This document shows, in pieces, positions 16,849 to 24,925 of a stretch of 64,000 nucleotides of DNA (positions are counted from its first letter, which is position 1; every line of letters begins with the position of its first letter). This DNA is from JAMQPK01 sp963782595 (GTDB lineage: Bacteria > Acidobacteriota > Vicinamibacteria > Vicinamibacterales > JAMQPK01), in NCBI GenBank assembly GCA_963782595.1, contig CAWAKJ010000001.1, forward strand, positions 124,001 to 188,000, written 5' to 3'. A program made the position numbers and the translations under genes. The notes beneath the pieces are model-generated. The model made no database searches. It saw nothing but the letters and a program-made list of their open reading frames with translations, and was not told the DNA's origin.

Positions 16849-17082
16849 AATTGCGGGGTTTGTCAGCGCATGACGCGTTAACAGTTGGAAGGCCGGGTCA
16901 TTTCTTCCCTGGCCCCAAGGAGGCATACGGTGATTCAGGTCCTCAGGCTCCACTCGGTTGCTGGTTTCGAACGGAAGCAAGAAGATGCGACAGGTTGGCA
17001 GTTCGCCGATATCGTCGTCGGTCTGCAACAATTCTTCTGCGGGATCCTTGGGCACGATCAGGTGCGGCATTTCGAAGACCAT
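16834..17082 (-). CDS. Possible small protein, 82 residues
   Basis: A frame starting at ATG 17082 with GGAGG 5 bases upstream, encoding 82 residues (opening MVFEMPHLIVPKDPAEELL). It contains no signal peptide or membrane segment and resembles no family I know. Its last residues and stop codon fall within the right arm of the adjacent cloverleaf repeat, so the original 3' end may have been replaced by the repeat. Support is the ribosome site alone; it could be a remnant. The remaining 170 bases up to the DUF1254 gene hold nothing I can assign. Confidence 0.4.
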   Translation of the reverse strand: MVFEMPHLIVPKDPAEELLQTDDDIGELPTCRIFLLPFETSNRVEPEDLNHRMPPWGQGRNDPAFQLLTRHALTNPAIRSST

Positions 17083-17255
17083 CGCGTCCTCCTGAAGTGC
17101 ATGTCGTGCCACCACGAGTCTCCCGGCTGGGATGTCGGCAGCCGCCGTCCCGTTCGACGATTCCAGGGGGATGCTAAACGCCACGTGCTGATGCGGCCGG
17201 TTCCCGCAAGCAAGGCTGCCTGATCGGTTCGAAGGACGGAAGCGACGACTTGACG

Positions 17256-18743
17256 TTACTTCGCGATCTTGACGACCGGCGGCTTCCAGTTGCCGTCGAG
17301 TATGGCCTTGTCCGGCCAATAGGCGCGAATCCAAATCGAAAAATTTCCAGCCGGCGCCGGTAGCCAGTTCGATTCCTTCTCTGTGCCGGGCGATTGGTTC
17401 CCGAGATAGATTGTCAGGCTGCCGTCGTCGTTGTATTTCAACGACTTGTTCTTGGTGCCGAGCGCGAAGCGCTTCAGCGCGTTCGGGTAGAAGAAATGTT
17501 CGGGGTTGTACACCGTCAACGACCAGAAGCCCTTCGCGGACGGGAGCTGCCCCTTCGGGAAGGTGACCTCGTACGACGACTCGCCGACGAGCTTCTGCCC
17601 ATGCGTATCGTTGCTAGTATAGAAGTACACCGTCTCGTTGCGCTTGTTGGAGTAGGGGTAGGCCTTCACGGCGCCCATACGGTGGAAGTAGTCCGTGCCA
17701 AACGTAGCGTTGTTGATCTCCGATGTCCAGCCGTGGCCCGCGGGCTGGCCGTTGTAGCGCCACTGCATCATTGGCGCGACTAATTCCTTGTCCGCCGCGA
17801 AAGCCGTTTCCCGCAGCGTCTTCATTACTTCCGGGTCCTTCGCAGCAGCATCGAGCAGGCTGCCGATCCATTTGTAGAGCGCCTCTTCTCCGGGCATCGG
17901 AGGCACTTGCTTCATAACGGTCGGGAGTTGGTCAAAGAACGTCGCCGGGTCAACCCAAGGCGGTTGCGTGGTCGAATACTCGGGCCGGGTCTTTTCCTTT
18001 GGCATCGGGAAAATAGGGAGCTTGCTCCAGTCCTTGGTCTTCACTTTCCCGTCGAACTGGCTCAGCGGGTAGATCTGAATCTGCCTCAGCATCGGCTGGA
18101 TGGCCGCGTGATCCTGGGGGGTGTCATCCATGAAGACACGCGGCATCGCCGCGGCGAAGTCGGTGGTCGAGCGCACCACGCCGGCAATGCCGGCCGGGGT
18201 TGCGCCTTTCCAGTTCGGCCCCACGACCATGTAGAAACCGGGCTTAGTGCGGTATTGCAACCCAAGTTCGCTAATCTCGGTCGTGCGCGCGTCGTACACC
18301 GGGAACGTCCAGAAACGATCACCAAAGTCGGGCACTTGCAGAACCACCGGCTCCTGCGCGAGCGACAGCCAGCCCAACCCGTACACGACATCCTGGTTCG
18401 GGATAGCCATGAAGGTCTGGCTGGGATCGACGTAATTGGTCAGCATCACGACCTGATTCATCGGACCGACAGGCATCATGCCACCGATGAGCGCTGTTTC
18501 GGGAGCCTTGGTGAGCTCCGTCCGCTGGTTATAGACATACGTGAGAGGCCACCCCCAAACGTAAGCCAAGCGGCCCACCATCTGCACATAGGCCGTCGTC
18601 ATCGGTCCGCCCATGGGACCCGGCACTTCCGCGGCGGTCTGCGGAATAGGGACTTGCTGCCCTTGAACGTCTCCCACCAGCATCGCGAGCACGGTGCTGA
18701 TCGCCCAGGCAGTGGACTTGAGCTGTTTCGTACGCGGTTTCAT
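17256..18743 (-). CDS. DUF1254/DUF1214 family exported protein
   Basis: A 495-residue protein with a signal peptide followed by DUF1254 (residues ~40-180; FMAIPNQDVVYGLGWLSL and DFGDRFWTFPVYDARTTE are typical) and DUF1214 (C-terminal ~110 residues; GFWSLTVYNPEHFFYPN and ending near APAGNFSIWIRAYWPDKAILDGNW). The family is exported and of unknown biochemistry. The ATG at 18743 has AAGGGG 6 bases upstream and gives a clean signal peptide; an earlier GTG at 18779 does not. It lies in the same direction as the outer-membrane-type gene upstream of it and near a divergent arylsulfatase, a grouping that recurs in bacteria in my recollection. Confidence 0.9.
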   Translation of the reverse strand: MKPRTKQLKSTAWAISTVLAMLVGDVQGQQVPIPQTAAEVPGPMGGPMTTAYVQMVGRLAYVWGWPLTYVYNQRTELTKAPETALIGGMMPVGPMNQVVMLTNYVDPSQTFMAIPNQDVVYGLGWLSLAQEPVVLQVPDFGDRFWTFPVYDARTTEISELGLQYRTKPGFYMVVGPNWKGATPAGIAGVVRSTTDFAAAMPRVFMDDTPQDHAAIQPMLRQIQIYPLSQFDGKVKTKDWSKLPIFPMPKEKTRPEYSTTQPPWVDPATFFDQLPTVMKQVPPMPGEEALYKWIGSLLDAAAKDPEVMKTLRETAFAADKELVAPMMQWRYNGQPAGHGWTSEINNATFGTDYFHRMGAVKAYPYSNKRNETVYFYTSNDTHGQKLVGESSYEVTFPKGQLPSAKGFWSLTVYNPEHFFYPNALKRFALGTKNKSLKYNDDGSLTIYLGNQSPGTEKESNWLPAPAGNFSIWIRAYWPDKAILDGNWKPPVVKIAK

Positions 18744-18871
18744 ATCGTGCCCCTTCATTTCGACAAGGAGATAACCCACGCCAGTTGCGATCTCACGAGA
18801 CTCGCCGTCGGTCGCGAAATGTCGCGAGCCTCGATACGCGACGAGGCGATTACCTCAAGGACTCCACACAT

Positions 18872-19723
18872 TCAGGGTTTTTTTCGTGGCAGGAGGATGG
18901 TAATTTCCGCGCGGATTTTCCATGTCGGTCCCGTATCGGGATGGACTGGGTAAAATCCGTATCCGAGTAGATAGCTGGCCGGAAAATCGCCGAACGACGA
19001 CAGCTTCGCGATCTCCAGGTTGACGGGAACCGTCCACGTATCGTTGCTTTCGGCTTTCCAGTTGGCTGTCGTTTCGGACTCGAGGGTGAGCGTGATTGTT
19101 TTGGTCTTCTGATAGGCGAGAAACGGTTGGAGCAACATCTGGCTGACATCTTCGAGACGCGAATCACCGGAGAACGACCATACCTGGTTCGTCAACGCCC
19201 CGTAGGTCCATTTCCCATGCTGCCTCAACGCCACAACCGTCGGACCGGCGCTCCACTTTCCGGATCCGATGGTCGACTCCGCCGTCGACGGCAGAACAAA
19301 CACCGGGCCCGCGCCGATGGTGAACGAGCCCGTCTTCGACGGTGAGAAGAAGAACGAGTTCGTCGTGTCGCCTATACCGAAGGCTGGCTCCCCGTCCGGA
19401 GAGAGCGGCGGCTGGCCGATAAACGGCACGATGATGCGGACGATCAGGTTCCAGTCTTCGTTCAGCGTGAATGGAATGACCGGTTGCACGTTGAGGATGA
19501 ACTGAGTCAGCTCGAACGGCCCGACGTTCTGCTGCCAGTTGAACTGGAACGGGACGCTGACAAGGTCCGAGATCGGATTGGACAGCTTCTTCGCCAGCTC
19601 CTCGCGTTCATCCGCTGCTGGCGCAGGCTGCTGCTGTGCGTCAGCGACCGAAGGCGGAAGCAAGCATAAATAGCTCGCCGCCAACAGGCCCACCAGTTTG
19701 TAACTCATCACTCCTCGCTTCAC
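18872..19723 (-). CDS. Outer-membrane transporter-like protein (family often labelled neuromedin U)
   Basis: A 283-residue protein with a signal peptide (LVGLLAASYLCLLPPSVADAQ) and then SNPISDLVSVPFQFNWQQNVGP, the signature opening of a bacterial family that databases label transporter or, wrongly, neuromedin U. The alternating hydrophobic pattern and repeated short strands indicate an outer-membrane beta-barrel, probably a small porin for a hydrophobic or organic substrate. The exact start is unsure: GTG at 19723 has GAGG 5 bases upstream and supplies a basic KRG before the hydrophobic core, while an ATG at 19708 is close behind. It likely forms an operon with the downstream DUF1254 gene. 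Confidence 0.82.
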   Translation of the reverse strand: MKRGVMSYKLVGLLAASYLCLLPPSVADAQQQPAPAADEREELAKKLSNPISDLVSVPFQFNWQQNVGPFELTQFILNVQPVIPFTLNEDWNLIVRIIVPFIGQPPLSPDGEPAFGIGDTTNSFFFSPSKTGSFTIGAGPVFVLPSTAESTIGSGKWSAGPTVVALRQHGKWTYGALTNQVWSFSGDSRLEDVSQMLLQPFLAYQKTKTITLTLESETTANWKAESNDTWTVPVNLEIAKLSSFGDFPASYLLGYGFYPVHPDTGPTWKIRAEITILLPRKKP

Positions 19724-19980
19724 ACGATCCTCGCTGCTCGGAAGCACGCGATGTGCCAGGGCGTTGGTCGATTGTTGACCTGCGTGCGGCTTAGGTGTTG
19801 CACTTCAACCAAGTGAGGGGATTCGGTCATGTCGAGAACCACTGATACACATGGCCTGCTCATGAATCGCGCCAAGGAGCCAAGCCATTCCCGCCCGCCG
19901 GCTACCGTACCGTCGACGCGCGTCGCAGTCTCTCGGTGAAAACCATCGAGGTGGCTTTCACATCCGAGGAGAAATGAACC

Positions 19981-22431
19981 ATGAACATCAAATCCATGAA
20001 GAGCAAATATATTTTTCGAGGAATATTCGCAGCTGCCTTGATGGCGGCGACGACATTCGCAGAGGCTCAGCAAACCACCGGCACGCCCGGTTCACCCGAC
20101 GCGACGACGACCATAGACGGGAAGTATGTCCCGCCTCCGCAGCCACCCTTCGGCGGCGATATCGGCCTCGATGCCAGAGATTCCAAGCCGTTTTGGCCGC
20201 CGCGCGTCGTGCCGCCCAAGGGGGCTCCAAACATTTTGCTGATAATGACCGACGACCAGGGCTACGGCATTTCGAGCACCTTCGGCGGTGTCATCCCCAC
20301 GCCAGCGCTGGACCGGGTTGCGAAGGCCGGGCTTCGATATACCCAGTTCAACTCCGCCGCGCTCTGCTCGCCATCACGAGCGGCGCTGCTCACCGGACGC
20401 AACCATCACGCCGTGGGATATGGTGTGATTGCCGAGCAGGCCACCGGCTATCCAGGATATGACGCGATCATTGGGCGGGAGAACGCGCCCATCGGCGAAA
20501 TCCTCAAAGAGAATGGATATGCGACTTCCTGGTTCGGCAAAAATCACAACACGCCAGGCTACGAATACAGTTTGTCGGGACCCTTCGATCAATGGCCGAG
20601 CGGAATGGGCTTCCAATATTTTTATGGCTTTATGGGCGGCGAAAGCGACCAGTGGAGGCCTTGGCTTTTCCGGGATCACACCCAGATCTTTCCGTGGGTC
20701 GGGCAACCCGGCTACAACCTCATCACCGCTATGGCTGACGAGGCGATCAATCACATCAAGGGACTGAACGCCGCCGCGCCCGATCAACCGTTTTTGGTTT
20801 ATTTCGCACCCGGCGGCTCGCACGCGCCGCATCAGCCGACGCCGGAGTGGATCAAGAAGATCAGCGACATGCATTTATTTGACAAAGGCTGGAACGAGTT
20901 GCGTGAGCAGATTTTTGCGAATCAGAAGCGGCTCGGCGTGATCCCGGGGAATGCCACGCTTACGCCCTGGCCGGATGGACAGCCCGAGTACGGAGGAGCG
21001 AAACTCGCGAAATGGGACACACTCAGTCCCGAAGAAAAGAAACTTTTCATCCGTCAGGCGGAGGTCTTTGCCGCCTACGCGGCTTACACCGACCATGAGA
21101 TTGGCCGTGTCATCCAGGCGGTCGAGGACATGGGCGAACTCGACAACACACTGATCATCTACATCTGCGGCGACAATGGGACGAGCGCAGAAGGTACGAC
21201 GGTCGGAACGCCTTTTGACATGGCGGCTCTTGAAGCCATCACCATTCCAGTCGCAGAGCAGTTGAAGTATTACGAGCCCTGGGGTTCGGACAAGACTCAA
21301 CCGCATATGGCCGTCGCGTGGGCGTGGGCGTTCGACACACCGTTCAAGTGGATGAAACAGATCGCGTCGCACTTCGGCGGCACCCGGCAGGGCATGGCCA
21401 TTTCATGGCCCGGTCATATCACGGACGTGGGTGGTATCCGCACGCAGTTCCACCATTTCATTGATATTGTTCCGACCATTCTCGAAGCCACTGGCATTCA
21501 GGCACCGGTCATGGTCGATGGCATCGCGCAGAGGCCCATCGAAGGCGTGAGCATGGCTTACACCTTCGACAAAGCCAACGCGAATGCTCCGTCCAGGCGT
21601 GACACGCAGTATTTCGAAATCATGGGAAATCGGGCTATCTACCATGAGGGCTGGGTCGCAACGACGACGCCGCCTCAAGGACCGTGGTTGATGGGCGCCG
21701 GCAAATTGCCGAATGTGGTGAACGGCTACAAATGGGAGCTTTACAACATCGCCGAGGATTATTCTCAGGCCAACGACCTCGCGACCAAGATGCCCGACAA
21801 ACTTCGCGAGATGCAGGAACTCTTCCTGGTCGAGGCATCGAAATACGACGTGTTTCCGCTCGACAACGATGTGCTCCAACGCGCTCTCACACCGCGACCG
21901 AGCCCGTTAGCAGGCAAGACCGTCTTTACATACTCGGGGGAAGTGTCGGGCATCCCTGAAGCCAGCGCCCCCAATACCCTCAACAAGTCTTACTCCATCA
22001 AAGCTGAGGTGGAAATCCCGTCGGGCGGCGCCGAGGGGATGCTCAACACGATCGGTGGCCGATTCGGCGGCTATGGCCTCTACCTGGTTAAGGGAAAGCC
22101 GGTCTTCACCTACGTGCAACTCACGACAGAACGATTCCGATGGGAAGGCCCGGCGGCCCTCACGCCCGGTAAGCACACCATCGTGTTTGACTTCAACTAC
22201 GACGGCCCGGGTTTCGGGAAGGGTGGCACCGGTGTTCTGTCGGTGGACGGCAAGGAAGTCGCCAGTAAGAAAATGCCGCACACCATGCCGTTCATGGTCT
22301 CAATGGACGAGTCTTTCGATGTCGGGATAGACACCCGCTACGGTCTGGATGACAACGATTACCAGGTACCGTTCCGGTTCACCGGCAAGCTCACCAGGCT
22401 GACGATCAGGCTGGAGGAGACGGGTAATTGA
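19981..22431 (+). CDS. Exported arylsulfatase
   Basis: An 816-residue sulfatase with a signal peptide (IFRGIFAAALMAATTFAEAQ). The metal-binding NILLIMTDDQGYG is near residues 83-95, and CSPSRAALLTGRN (from Cys ~129) is the site where Cys is converted to formylglycine. Later blocks include DNTLIIYICGDNGTSAEGT and GTRQGMAISWPGHITDVGG. The last ~170 residues form an added beta domain (GYGLYLVKGKPVFTYV...PGKHTIVFDFNYDGPGFGKGG). It hydrolyses sulfate esters in the periplasm or outside; no maturase gene is in this window. AGGAG lies 9 bases before the ATG. It is divergent from the porin-like gene across 257 bases. Confidence 0.93.
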   Translation: MNIKSMKSKYIFRGIFAAALMAATTFAEAQQTTGTPGSPDATTTIDGKYVPPPQPPFGGDIGLDARDSKPFWPPRVVPPKGAPNILLIMTDDQGYGISSTFGGVIPTPALDRVAKAGLRYTQFNSAALCSPSRAALLTGRNHHAVGYGVIAEQATGYPGYDAIIGRENAPIGEILKENGYATSWFGKNHNTPGYEYSLSGPFDQWPSGMGFQYFYGFMGGESDQWRPWLFRDHTQIFPWVGQPGYNLITAMADEAINHIKGLNAAAPDQPFLVYFAPGGSHAPHQPTPEWIKKISDMHLFDKGWNELREQIFANQKRLGVIPGNATLTPWPDGQPEYGGAKLAKWDTLSPEEKKLFIRQAEVFAAYAAYTDHEIGRVIQAVEDMGELDNTLIIYICGDNGTSAEGTTVGTPFDMAALEAITIPVAEQLKYYEPWGSDKTQPHMAVAWAWAFDTPFKWMKQIASHFGGTRQGMAISWPGHITDVGGIRTQFHHFIDIVPTILEATGIQAPVMVDGIAQRPIEGVSMAYTFDKANANAPSRRDTQYFEIMGNRAIYHEGWVATTTPPQGPWLMGAGKLPNVVNGYKWELYNIAEDYSQANDLATKMPDKLREMQELFLVEASKYDVFPLDNDVLQRALTPRPSPLAGKTVFTYSGEVSGIPEASAPNTLNKSYSIKAEVEIPSGGAEGMLNTIGGRFGGYGLYLVKGKPVFTYVQLTTERFRWEGPAALTPGKHTIVFDFNYDGPGFGKGGTGVLSVDGKEVASKKMPHTMPFMVSMDESFDVGIDTRYGLDDNDYQVPFRFTGKLTRLTIRLEETGN

Positions 22432-22475
22432 GTGGGCCGCGTTGATGGCAGACTGCGTTGCCTCTTTACGAAACA

Positions 22476-22505
22476 CGCGGGCCGTCTCCCACGAGACGGC
22501 CCGCG
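22476..22505. terminator. Perfect 13-bp hairpin between convergent genes
   Basis: The arms 22476-22488 and 22493-22505 are perfectly complementary over 13 bp around a CCAC loop. On the minus strand the hairpin is followed by TGTTTCGT, so it best terminates the DUF5916 gene, whose stop lies 6 bases before it; it also sits 45 bases after the arylsulfatase stop. It is the strongest terminator candidate in the window. Confidence 0.8.
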
Positions 22506-22511
22506 AAGCCA

Positions 22512-24785
22512 CTAGAACCTCAACGTGTAAACCAGTTTGCTCGCAAGCTGGTTGTTGAGCGTGGTCAAGCGACGCCGCCCGCCAACATCGGCAAGCTCTT
22601 CCCAATTGTGCGTGTAGACGAAGTACACGTCGTTGCCCGGACGCCGGATCCATCGGAATCGAATCTGCCACCCGAGCTCACCGCTCACTGTGTCGTACTG
22701 CAGTCGATTGGCAAGGAACACCCACGGACTGAACTGCGTGCTGGCATTTGCCCGGTAGACGTCGGCTGTGAAACTACCTTCGGCCAGATCGAGGAAGCTG
22801 CGCTCCGCCTCCAGCGAGAGCGAAACGCCGCGCCGCGGCCGCACGTCGAGCCGTACGCCGACATCGCGCCGGCGTCCCGAGAAGAAATCGCCCCATTCCA
22901 CTTCTGTCGAGCCCGACACCATGAGGTGCTCTGGCGTCTCCGCATCCACCTGGTATCGCGTGAACTGATAAACGCCACCCGCTGGTAGAACAACGCCGTC
23001 GGAAATCTCGAAGTCCTCGTCGAGCCGTTCGTACTGTGGAACCACTCTGAATTGATAGCGGGCGCCATCGTGTGGGTTGATCTGCAGCACCGTAAGCTCC
23101 AACTCGCGGCTCAGCAGGACGTTCTGCATGTCTGTCTGGATGTTCGTCTCCATGCCGATGTCGAAGCTTCGAATCCAGGGATGATTCTCGAGTCGCGGCG
23201 ACCATTCGAATTCCGGCTGATACTGACGGATGCCGCGCCGCTCCACGAATCCGAGCGCCGGGTCATAGCCGGGCTGAAGCTCGAACGCCGAGAAGCTGGC
23301 CGTCCAGGGGTCGTTCGGATAACGAAGCGTCGTACCAAAACCAGACGACCCTTCCGTGTCGAGCGGATTGCTGGTCCAGAGGAAGAACGCGCTGAGGTCC
23401 AAATTGTGATCGCCTCGGAACTGCGACGTGCTGAACGCCATGTCCAGTCCGGCCGTGTGCCGATCCGCCCCCTCTCGTGGGGCGCGGCGCGTGTAAAGCG
23501 CTCCCACGTAGGACTGCGCGAACATCCGGCGTTTGACCCGCACGACCGAGAAATCCTCGCCGATTTGATCGTCCTGGGGCTGGTCCGCCGTGCGCACCTG
23601 CAGGATGCCGATATCGAACGCACCGGAGCGGCCCGTGAGCTTGCTGCCCACATTGATACGTTGCGCCTGGCCTTCGGCATCGCGGCCGATATGTCGGGAA
23701 AAGAACGGCGTGACGGCCTGCCCAGGCATGCGTCCGAAATCGAAATAGCTCGATCCCTCGAGAAAAAAATCCCGCTTCTCCTCGAAGAAGAGCGGAAAGC
23801 GCGTGAGATTCACGCGGCGCTCGTCGACCTCGGTCTCGGCGAAGTCGGTGTTGACGCTGAGATTCAGTTGCAGCGCCGGGGTGATATTGAAGAACGCGTC
23901 GAGCCCGATATCGCCGTCAGCTACCGCGGCAGGCTTGCCTGCGGCCGGCGCCGACGACAGGTGCCCGACGGCGTAGGGTTTCAAGTCGAGGCCCACTCCC
24001 TGCGAGACGTCGCTCAGGCCCTCGACGCGCCCGGCACTGACGACGCGGGCGAGCCCCTGATTGAGCGCGTAACCGGTCCAGAGGCTCTCTTCATTCTTTC
24101 GACGGATCGTGCGCCGAAAGTTGATGCCCCAGCTCGAAAGAGCCGGGTTGAAATTCAGCGTTCGGAACGGAATCTCGATCTCGGCGCTCCAGCCGGTATC
24201 CGTACGGCGCACTCGCGCGGTCCAGATACCGTCCCACGATCTGTTGATAGATCCACCGTCGCCTCCGCCCCCACCACCACCGCCGCCGCCACCCCCGCCA
24301 CCACCACCGGAGAGGGTCACGAGCCCGTCGCCCATCGCTCCGGCAGGATTGATCTCGAAGAAGTAGCCGGTGCGCCCGTCGAGAAAGCTGTCGATAATCC
24401 ACGCGAAGCTGTCGTCGGTATCAAATGATCCGTCGCGCTGCATCTGGTTCTGGAACACGGCGTTGGGCTCGCTGTCGTGCAGAACCACGCCGAGCACGAT
24501 ACGCCGGGCTTCATAGACGACGCGCACGACAGTGGCCTCGGTCGCAGGCATTCCGGTGGCGGGCTCGCGCTGGACGAACTCGTCTGCCGGCTTCGCGCGT
24601 TGCCACACGGGTTCGTCAAGGATGCCGTCGAGCTCGATTTGCTCGCCCGATCCCAGGCGTACGGCCGTCAGCGTACGGGGGCCCGATGCGTCGCCAGTTT
24701 CCTGTGCGATGGCCGACGTGACGTTGAGGACGCAGCAGAAAAAGCCCCAGAGCAGTGGGTAACAGAGACGGCGGACACAGAGCAT
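22512..24785 (-). CDS. DUF5916 family outer-membrane protein with a poly-glycine tract
   Basis: A 757-residue protein. After the signal peptide (RRLCYPLLWGFFCCVLNVTSAIA) is a CBM9-like N-terminal domain (ELDGILDEPVWQRAKPADEFVQ, about residues 35-240), then DUF5916 and a long beta-barrel. FPLFFEEKRDFFLEGSSYFDF is the family hallmark, and the protein ends in a terminal Phe (LVYTLRF). Sixteen consecutive glycines plus DGG (residues ~160-178) interrupt the N-terminal domain. ATG 24785 begins the signal peptide; an earlier frame start lacks one. The family probably binds carbohydrate or other ligand at the outer membrane, unproven. It is divergent from its paralogue at 24926. Confidence 0.9.
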   Translation of the reverse strand: MLCVRRLCYPLLWGFFCCVLNVTSAIAQETGDASGPRTLTAVRLGSGEQIELDGILDEPVWQRAKPADEFVQREPATGMPATEATVVRVVYEARRIVLGVVLHDSEPNAVFQNQMQRDGSFDTDDSFAWIIDSFLDGRTGYFFEINPAGAMGDGLVTLSGGGGGGGGGGGGGGGGDGGSINRSWDGIWTARVRRTDTGWSAEIEIPFRTLNFNPALSSWGINFRRTIRRKNEESLWTGYALNQGLARVVSAGRVEGLSDVSQGVGLDLKPYAVGHLSSAPAAGKPAAVADGDIGLDAFFNITPALQLNLSVNTDFAETEVDERRVNLTRFPLFFEEKRDFFLEGSSYFDFGRMPGQAVTPFFSRHIGRDAEGQAQRINVGSKLTGRSGAFDIGILQVRTADQPQDDQIGEDFSVVRVKRRMFAQSYVGALYTRRAPREGADRHTAGLDMAFSTSQFRGDHNLDLSAFFLWTSNPLDTEGSSGFGTTLRYPNDPWTASFSAFELQPGYDPALGFVERRGIRQYQPEFEWSPRLENHPWIRSFDIGMETNIQTDMQNVLLSRELELTVLQINPHDGARYQFRVVPQYERLDEDFEISDGVVLPAGGVYQFTRYQVDAETPEHLMVSGSTEVEWGDFFSGRRRDVGVRLDVRPRRGVSLSLEAERSFLDLAEGSFTADVYRANASTQFSPWVFLANRLQYDTVSGELGWQIRFRWIRRPGNDVYFVYTHNWEELADVGGRRRLTTLNNQLASKLVYTLRF
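24261..24308 (-). repeat. Poly-glycine-coding simple repeat
   Basis: Sixteen GGN codons in a row within the DUF5916 gene. All four glycine codons occur (GGT, GGC, GGG, GGA), so the tract is not a pure trinucleotide run. It may still be prone to length change, and length changes in multiples of three would be tolerated. Confidence 0.9.
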
Positions 24786-24833
24786 TCCGACCTGTTGTAC
24801 TGCAACGACGTTGAAGCCCAGATGAAGACGGAA

Positions 24834-24853
24834 TCCTGCCAAAAATGGCAGGA
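24834..24853. promoter_or_regulatory. Operator-like palindrome between divergent DUF5916 genes
   Basis: A perfect inverted repeat, TCCTGCCA-AAAA-TGGCAGGA, lies in the 140-base region from which both DUF5916 paralogues are read outward. It is about 70 bases before the plus-strand start and 50 before the minus-strand start. A dimeric regulator acting on both genes is the natural reading; an RNA hairpin is the alternative. There is no adjacent regulator gene. Confidence 0.45.
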
Positions 24854-24925
24854 AATGCTCGAAATCGGCAGACTCTGCGTAGGTGATTCCCGGCCCGACC
24901 GTGCACTGTAAAATGGACCGGTCTC

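Noticed and set aside
23052..24428. 458-codon plus-strand open frame
   Set aside because: Antisense to DUF5916; its apparent proline run is just the complement of the poly-glycine tract.
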